Below are positions 58,548-64,000 of a stretch of 64,000 nt of DNA, piece after piece. Position 1 is the first letter of the stretch, and every line of letters starts with the position of its first letter. The stretch is taken from positions 372,001-436,000 of the forward strand of contig KV748185.1 of the NCBI GenBank assembly GCA_001692895.1. Direction: 5' to 3'. The translations under genes and the position numbers were made by a program. This DNA comes from Cenococcum geophilum 1.58 (lineage: Eukaryota; Ascomycota; Dothideomycetes; Gloniales; Gloniaceae). Under the pieces are notes generated by a model. The model was not told where the DNA came from. It saw only the letters and a list, made by a program, of their open reading frames with translations, and did not search any database.

Positions 58548-58711
58548 TGTTGGACTCATAAGGGGATATCACGTAGCTACGGTTCGTAGATAGTATAATA
58601 GTTATTGTTCTTAATTCTTAATAGGAATAAGGAAAGGGGTAAGGAACTTAAGGTTCCTTACCGCGCTAGGGCCATGTCGACACGTGACGGCAACTTGCCT
58701 CATTCCCAACA
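58548..58711 (-). repeat. 3' LTR of the Ty1/copia element
   Basis: This 164-bp sequence begins TGTTGG and ends CCAACA on either strand, typical of copia LTRs. On the minus strand a purine stretch, GAAAAGAAGAG, lies just before it (58,720-58,731). The flanking five bases AAAAG (58,543-58,547) are the candidate target duplication. Confidence 0.7.
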
Positions 58712-61700
58712 CTGGCAACTCTTCTTTTCGTGGTTGCCATCTATATATATACAAACAGATAGGATGCAATAATACCCAATAGTGTACAACAATACCAGAT
58801 AGTGTATAATAATACTAAACAATATGCGACAATATGCGATAATACGGTAGTTGGTAGGATTTGGCTGATAACGCGAAGACATAGGGGCCGCTAAGGCGCT
58901 AGTAGTAAGCGAGCTAATGGCGATTTTCTATCCCGGGGATAAAAAATCCTAATTGGCCAGCTTAACGACTAGTGTCGGTAGAACTCTATACCGCCACCCA
59001 AATTAATTAGGCGCGGTGCTCTTGGCACGAATCTGACTACTTAGATAACTTTAACCGGCGGTCGAAGTTCTATAAGATCTTAACTTCTCTAAATTTCCCT
59101 CTTAACCTAACCTTTAACTCGTATATATAGAGTATTTGTGTTAATAAACGTCTCTAGTGCCTTGTTTGGGTTTGCCTTTATTATCGCATCTACTAGGTTA
59201 TTTTGGCTATTAATCTATTAGATCTTAAAGAGTTTTTAACGCTTGTAGAACTACTAAAGTGCCATAATATCGATTATAAGGCGTTTCTCCTTTATAGTAC
59301 TAAGCTTAACTAAATACTCGTAGAGGGAATATAAGTTGGTGCACACGATTATAGGGATAGCGGGAAGTTTAAGTTAGTCTGTAATTATCTTAAGGGTAGT
59401 TCCAATTGCAATTGCTATATTAACTCCGCTAACTATTCTATATATTTCTAACGCTAGAACGCTTTAAGTAACGTACTTACTTTTGGTTAAGCTCTAATAA
59501 ATAAGATTACCGTAGATCGTAAAGTTATTCTCTCCAGTAGATTTATTCGCAATAATAATCTTATATCCTAGCTGGAAGCTAAAATCTTTATTATTTATAA
59601 ACGATCTATTAATAAATACGAAGAGCTTAGCGGTAGGAAGATTAATAGGCACGTAGAGTAGTCCCTAATTAAGATAGTTTATTTGCTAGGAAAGATGTTT
59701 ATTTAGGGCAAGAATGTCGTCCTTAGTTAGTTCCTAGTATTAGGTAGTAACGAAGAGATTAAATAAAGCCTTAGGTTAATAAATAGAAGTAATATAAGCT
59801 TCGCAAGCGCGTTACTCCACGTATCCTTGCTTTAGGGAATTAACGTTAATAACGTTAATCTTCTTACCTTAACCCTTCTAGCGTAAAGTAATAGAATCCT
59901 TATTTAGGGAGAGGATGCATCTATTAAAGAGTAATAGTATTGTTAAATTAAGCTTTTCTTTTAGCTTTGCTATAAGATTTGCCTTTACTAGCTTATCTTC
60001 TTTAAGAGCTAAGAATTGGTCGTCCTCTAAGATAATTATATTATTAGTTTATATGCCAACAATTCTAAACGGAGTTTCTATAGTTATAATAAGGAAGCAG
60101 GGATTAAATATAGAAGTAGTTATTAAAAGCTTCTCTTTATAGTGCTTACTGTAGGTAGCCTATTAGTAAGTTCCTACCTCTATAATTTTATATAATGGCT
60201 TAAGCATAACCATAATCGTATCTTTAGGATATTAGTGGCGAATTTGCTCTAGAAGGTATGCCAATATTAAGCGCTAAAGGTGCGTCTCTAATTGGGTGTA
60301 GGCTTAAGTAATATCTCACAAATAAACCGCTATTCTATTCTTTATTAAGGAGGGAGCTAGCGTAATAATAACTTACTAACTAGCTTATTAAATTATAGAA
60401 GACTGTGTAAGAATTACCTCCTTACTATTATCGTTATAGCCTTAAATAATAAGCCTTAATTTTTTAAATGGGGCGTTAGTAGCTTTGCCCTTAATCTTAT
60501 TAACTATTCTTAACTTAAAGATGCAAACTCTATTAAACTTAGTAGGGTTATACTTCTTAAATTTAAAGACTCCTCTTATAATGAGATTATTAATCTCCTA
60601 CTTATTAGATGCTTAGAAAGGAGCTCCTAAAGTTATAATACAACTTTTCTTTTAGAGCTGTTTTACGAGTTTAAAGTTAGCCTTCTCCTTAGCTGTTATA
60701 AAGGCCATTAATAACTTAACTCTATTCTTAATGGCGGCAACAAATTATTCTTTAAAATTAATAAGATATTAGTAATTTTGTAATCCCTTTGGGCAACCTC
60801 TGCCGCGTTATAGTTATAGCGCATCTACTACAATTATATTAGGATTATAGTCGCCTTCTAAAGTATATTAATCGTGGTTTTCTTTTAGGGTATCTTCTAG
60901 GGCATCCTATAAAGGCTTAGAATTATTATCTTTATAGTAAGGCTTAATAATAGTTAAATGGAATTAAGTAGGTCTGTAAGGCATCTAAATAGTATAAGTT
61001 TAACCATTAATTATAATAAGTTGGTGTAGGCCTAACTATCCTCCCTTTTTACGCTATACGCGTACCTTAGACTAAAGTGGCAAATTAAGCGTAGTTAAGG
61101 TGTTTGGGCCATTTCTTATTTCTAGTGCATTATTAACCTAGCGTGTAGCGTAGAGATATCGCACCTCCTTTATTACCTTATAAATAGCCTTAGCTTATTA
61201 TATAATAGAGGGAGATAGTAGAGAATTATTAGTTATTTAAGGGTAGGCGCTAAAGATTAGTAATATAGGTATAAGTCCATCTAGGCTAGCGGAATTATTA
61301 ATAGCTTTAATAGCCATTTATAAGGTAAGTTCTTCGCTAGCGTCCTTTAGTTCTAAAGAGATAATCTTATATACACGGCGTAATGGCGCATAATATTATT
61401 CCACTTTTTTAATACTATTATGTGCCTTAATAGGGACTTCCTTAACTTTAATTGCCATTACCTTTATCTATTATCAAAACTCTATAGATAAAAAGTTCTT
61501 TCCTATATTATAGACAATTTAATTAGGGGGTCCTAAATAGACATTAATCCAGTATAACTAAAGGGTCTCCTATGCGTTTCTAGCTAATATATCTTTTAAA
61601 AAACACGCGGCTTAGAAGAAGGTTAAAAAGTTAACAACTTAGAGTACTAGCTTACCGCTAAGATATATAACGTTAATAATAATATAAAAGTTGAAGTTGT

Positions 61701-64000
61701 AGTTATCCTTAAGGGTGAACTTAAATCGGCCAGGGGACTTCTAGTTCATTTAGCAGTAATAGTAATACTTTATAAGATACTTAATTGCCTTAACCTTAAC
61801 TTTATAGCCTACTTACTAAAGAACCTTAAGTAATTAATAAATAGATAGGTGGCTAAAATAACGGTGTAGTTGGCGTAATTCTAACTTAGTTAAATGGCTC
61901 TAAGCAATACTCTTTTTTAGTTAATGAAGGAGTAACTAGGGGTAACCCTACTTACGTATAACGGGCACCTAATTATCTCCCTAAATAAGTATATTTTTAA
62001 GGTTATTAAGCCTAACACTTAACTTATTTATATCTTTAATGTAAAATAAAAATGGAGTGTTTATAGAAATAATGTAAAAACTAATATACCCTAAGGGGGT
62101 TTAAACCCTAATTGTGCTGAGAGAGATTATAGTACCTTTACTAAAACGAATTATATACTGGCCTGCCGTTAAATAGTTAATTTAAATAGAGCTATTAAGC
62201 TGCTAAAGGGCTTAAACTTAAGGTTCTCCTACTATAGATACTCCTGCGGCTTTAGTATCCGGCATAATACTATAAAAGATATTTGCTAAGTATCTGTCGT
62301 TAAAGGAAAACGCGAAGCTCTTCTTTAGCTCGTTAAAGATATCTAACTTTATAATAGAATGGAGCGTAGATTGGTTATTAAGGATAGCAACGGTTTATAT
62401 ACCATTTACCTCACTATACTTAGTAAAGTATTAGTTAGGTAAGTAGTCCTTAATTTCTATATTTATAAGGAGCTGTTTAGTCTTATTAACCTTACCCTTA
62501 AGGTCTTTTACGCCTTTATATTAAACTAAAAAGCTTTAAAAGTAGGCCATAGTAACCTTATAATTTCCAATATTTTTTATACTTTAACGGAACTTGTTAT
62601 ATGCCTCTTTTTACTTATTAAGGGAGTATCTAGTTAACTAGTAATTTGGCTTCTTATAAACATAGCATTTCTTCTAGTAATTACTTTAAAATAAACCTCT
62701 ATAAGGACCTCCATAATTACCTTATAGTTAATATTAATTATACCCTCTTTCGTATTCCCTACTACGGCCACTATATATTTAATTAGTCTAGTTATAATCA
62801 TATTAGTTAGGAATACTTAGTTAGGTAGGGTTTTCGGTATAGAACTATTAAGATTCTTATATTCGTATTATAGTACCTACGGCGGAGCGTAGCTTAGTAT
62901 ATACTCCTTTAAACGTATTTATAGGTTTATATAGCGCCAAGTTGCACTTAGGAACGCTATAGCATGCTAAAATAACCTAGTCCCTTAGGCTATTCTTATT
63001 TTAGTAAGTTTTAGTAAGGCCACATTAGATTTTCTAGAGTTTATTAAAGAGTAGTTAAAGGCACTCTAAACGAGTCTTTATTGGGTTGGAAGCAATAACT
63101 CTCTAAAATATAGTCTCCCACCATTCGGATATATAAAGTTAGCGATTCTTATCGGTCTTAAAGTGGGCTCTAGTGAGCTAAAGCATTACATTAAAGTTAT
63201 AGTTTTTACCCACAATATAGTTATAATAGAATATTGCCGCCCGTCCCTTTAATATAATAGAGAAAGCGTAATAGTACTAATGGCATTAAATTCTAACTTT
63301 ATTGTAACAGTTATAAAAAACCTATAGTTTTGCTCTAAGTATATTATACAGTTCTCCTCTAAACTTCTTCTCTTTATCTGAATATACCTTTATTAGATTC
63401 GTGACTTCTTATAGTAAAGGCTTACCGGTTAGCTAGAGTGGAGGAGGTAAAGGCGGAGCAACTCTAAGTAGGAGAGCACCTTTAGGTAGGAGAGCAGCTT
63501 TAGGTAGGGGGTTAGTGTTCTAGGGGTTTTAATATAAATTAAAGTTGCCTTTTAAAGAATATGGGTTATTTTTAGGTTTCCGTAGTTAACGTATAATCTT
63601 AGCTTTTATCCATATTAGTTCTTTTATACTAGTAATAACGGCCTAAATATTACTAGCAATTAGGTTACTGTTCTTAGCAATGTATACCCCATTCTTATAG
63701 AGAAAGTCTTAAAAGTCCTAAATAATATTAACGTTGCTAAGTGCCTAGGTATTAGCAGTCCATCCTATAAAATCCTCCCTAAAATACTCCCATAGTTGTA
63801 AGTCGGCGTAGTATCTATTTTAGTAAAATATAATATAGTGTAGGAGAAAGCCGTTAACTTATTTTACGGTATAAGTTGTTATATTAAAGGCGAATTCGTC
63901 CTAATCTTTATTAATAAGTTTCGCGTGCTTAGCTACCCCTGGTGGTAAGGAGTCTTTCTAGTTATTTAAGGTAGGCGTAGCCATGTTTTCGGAGGGAGGG
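58548..64000 (-). mobile_element. Ty1/copia retrotransposon, RIPed, 5' LTR outside the window
   Basis: On the minus strand the polyprotein starts near ATG at 63,983 (MATPTLNN) and ends near 59,060. Recognised blocks in order are gag, a GAG-pre-integrase segment LELRQLHRYFSHLS (about 61,900), integrase, and reverse transcriptase. The RT reads LAPSLIKNRIAVYL, LILAYLLEQIRH, and TNNIIILEDDQ in place of the family's YxDD-like TDD. RNase H follows (FVFINRSFINNKD and SQNNLVDAIIKANPN, where the family has QDNPADAxTK). Asp-to-Asn changes and TAG/TAA stops show RIP, so it is inactive. Between pol end and the LTR lies about 350 bp with short CAATAATACCCAATAGTGTA repeats (58,770-58,850). Confidence 0.88.

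Noticed and set aside
1..64000. Starship or other giant element captain gene (DUF3435)
   Set aside because: I looked for a DUF3435-like tyrosine recombinase, especially at 17-18.6 kb and 20-21 kb, but saw no convincing R-H-R-Y motif text.

Overview
The window looks like an accessory, heterochromatin-like stretch of a filamentous ascomycete (Pezizomycotina) genome. Most of it is AT-rich and saturated with TpA. Many reading frames can still be followed in translation, but they are broken by TAG/TAA codons where Gln or Trp is expected, and motif Asp codons have become Asn. That is the C-to-T / G-to-A signature of repeat-induced point mutation (RIP). I see no rRNA, tRNA, CRISPR array or telomere repeat.

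Layout. 0.2-1.05 kb: decayed F-box/ankyrin gene. 2.5-2.8 kb: short tandem repeats. 3-5.95 kb: decayed Plavaka-type (CACTA-like) transposase, minus strand. 8.5-12.4 kb: decayed SNF2-type helicase, plus strand. 13.5-15.2 kb: two minisatellites. 15.2-16.5 kb: decayed UPF1-like helicase, minus strand. 17-18 kb: unrecognised decayed frame. 22.65-24.95 kb: decayed FunK1 kinase, minus strand. 26.1-29.4 kb: hAT element with terminal repeats and a perfect 8-bp target duplication. 32.6-34.2 kb: decayed CAX-type Ca2+/H+ exchanger. 39.5-42 kb: higher-order tandem repeats with G-tracts. 50.6-52.95 kb: decayed piggyBac transposase. 53.5 kb: un-RIPed foldback element. 54.3-58.5 kb: Ty3/gypsy element. 58.5 kb to the right edge: Ty1/copia element whose 3' LTR abuts the gypsy pol, as expected for nesting.

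The island of normal composition (about 42.3-43.1 and 43.9-50.2 kb) holds the living or recently living genes. NLR1 (minus, 45,637 to 43,893) has a short N-terminal Gly/Asn-rich motif, NB-ARC, then a TPR tail destroyed by RIP. A CorA-like membrane protein gene (plus, five exons) follows. Next is an intact nucleoside-phosphorylase-fold protein (plus, 47,818-48,924) with the same Gly/Asn-rich motif at its C-terminus. Last is NLR2 (plus, from 49,154), with the same motif but broken by indels. A third NLR fragment lies at 42.2-43.4 kb.

The motif FG(D/N)xNxGFQAGxI(H/N)G is N-terminal in the receptors and C-terminal in the neighbouring enzyme. That is the layout of the amyloid-signalling NLR/effector pairs known in fungi (HET-s, sigma and PP motif systems). 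The best candidate for a biological system here is therefore a PNP-fold effector (possibly an ATP/nucleoside-cleaving enzyme) switched on by an NB-ARC-TPR receptor through amyloid templating. In this genome the receptor side is degenerating while the effector stays intact.
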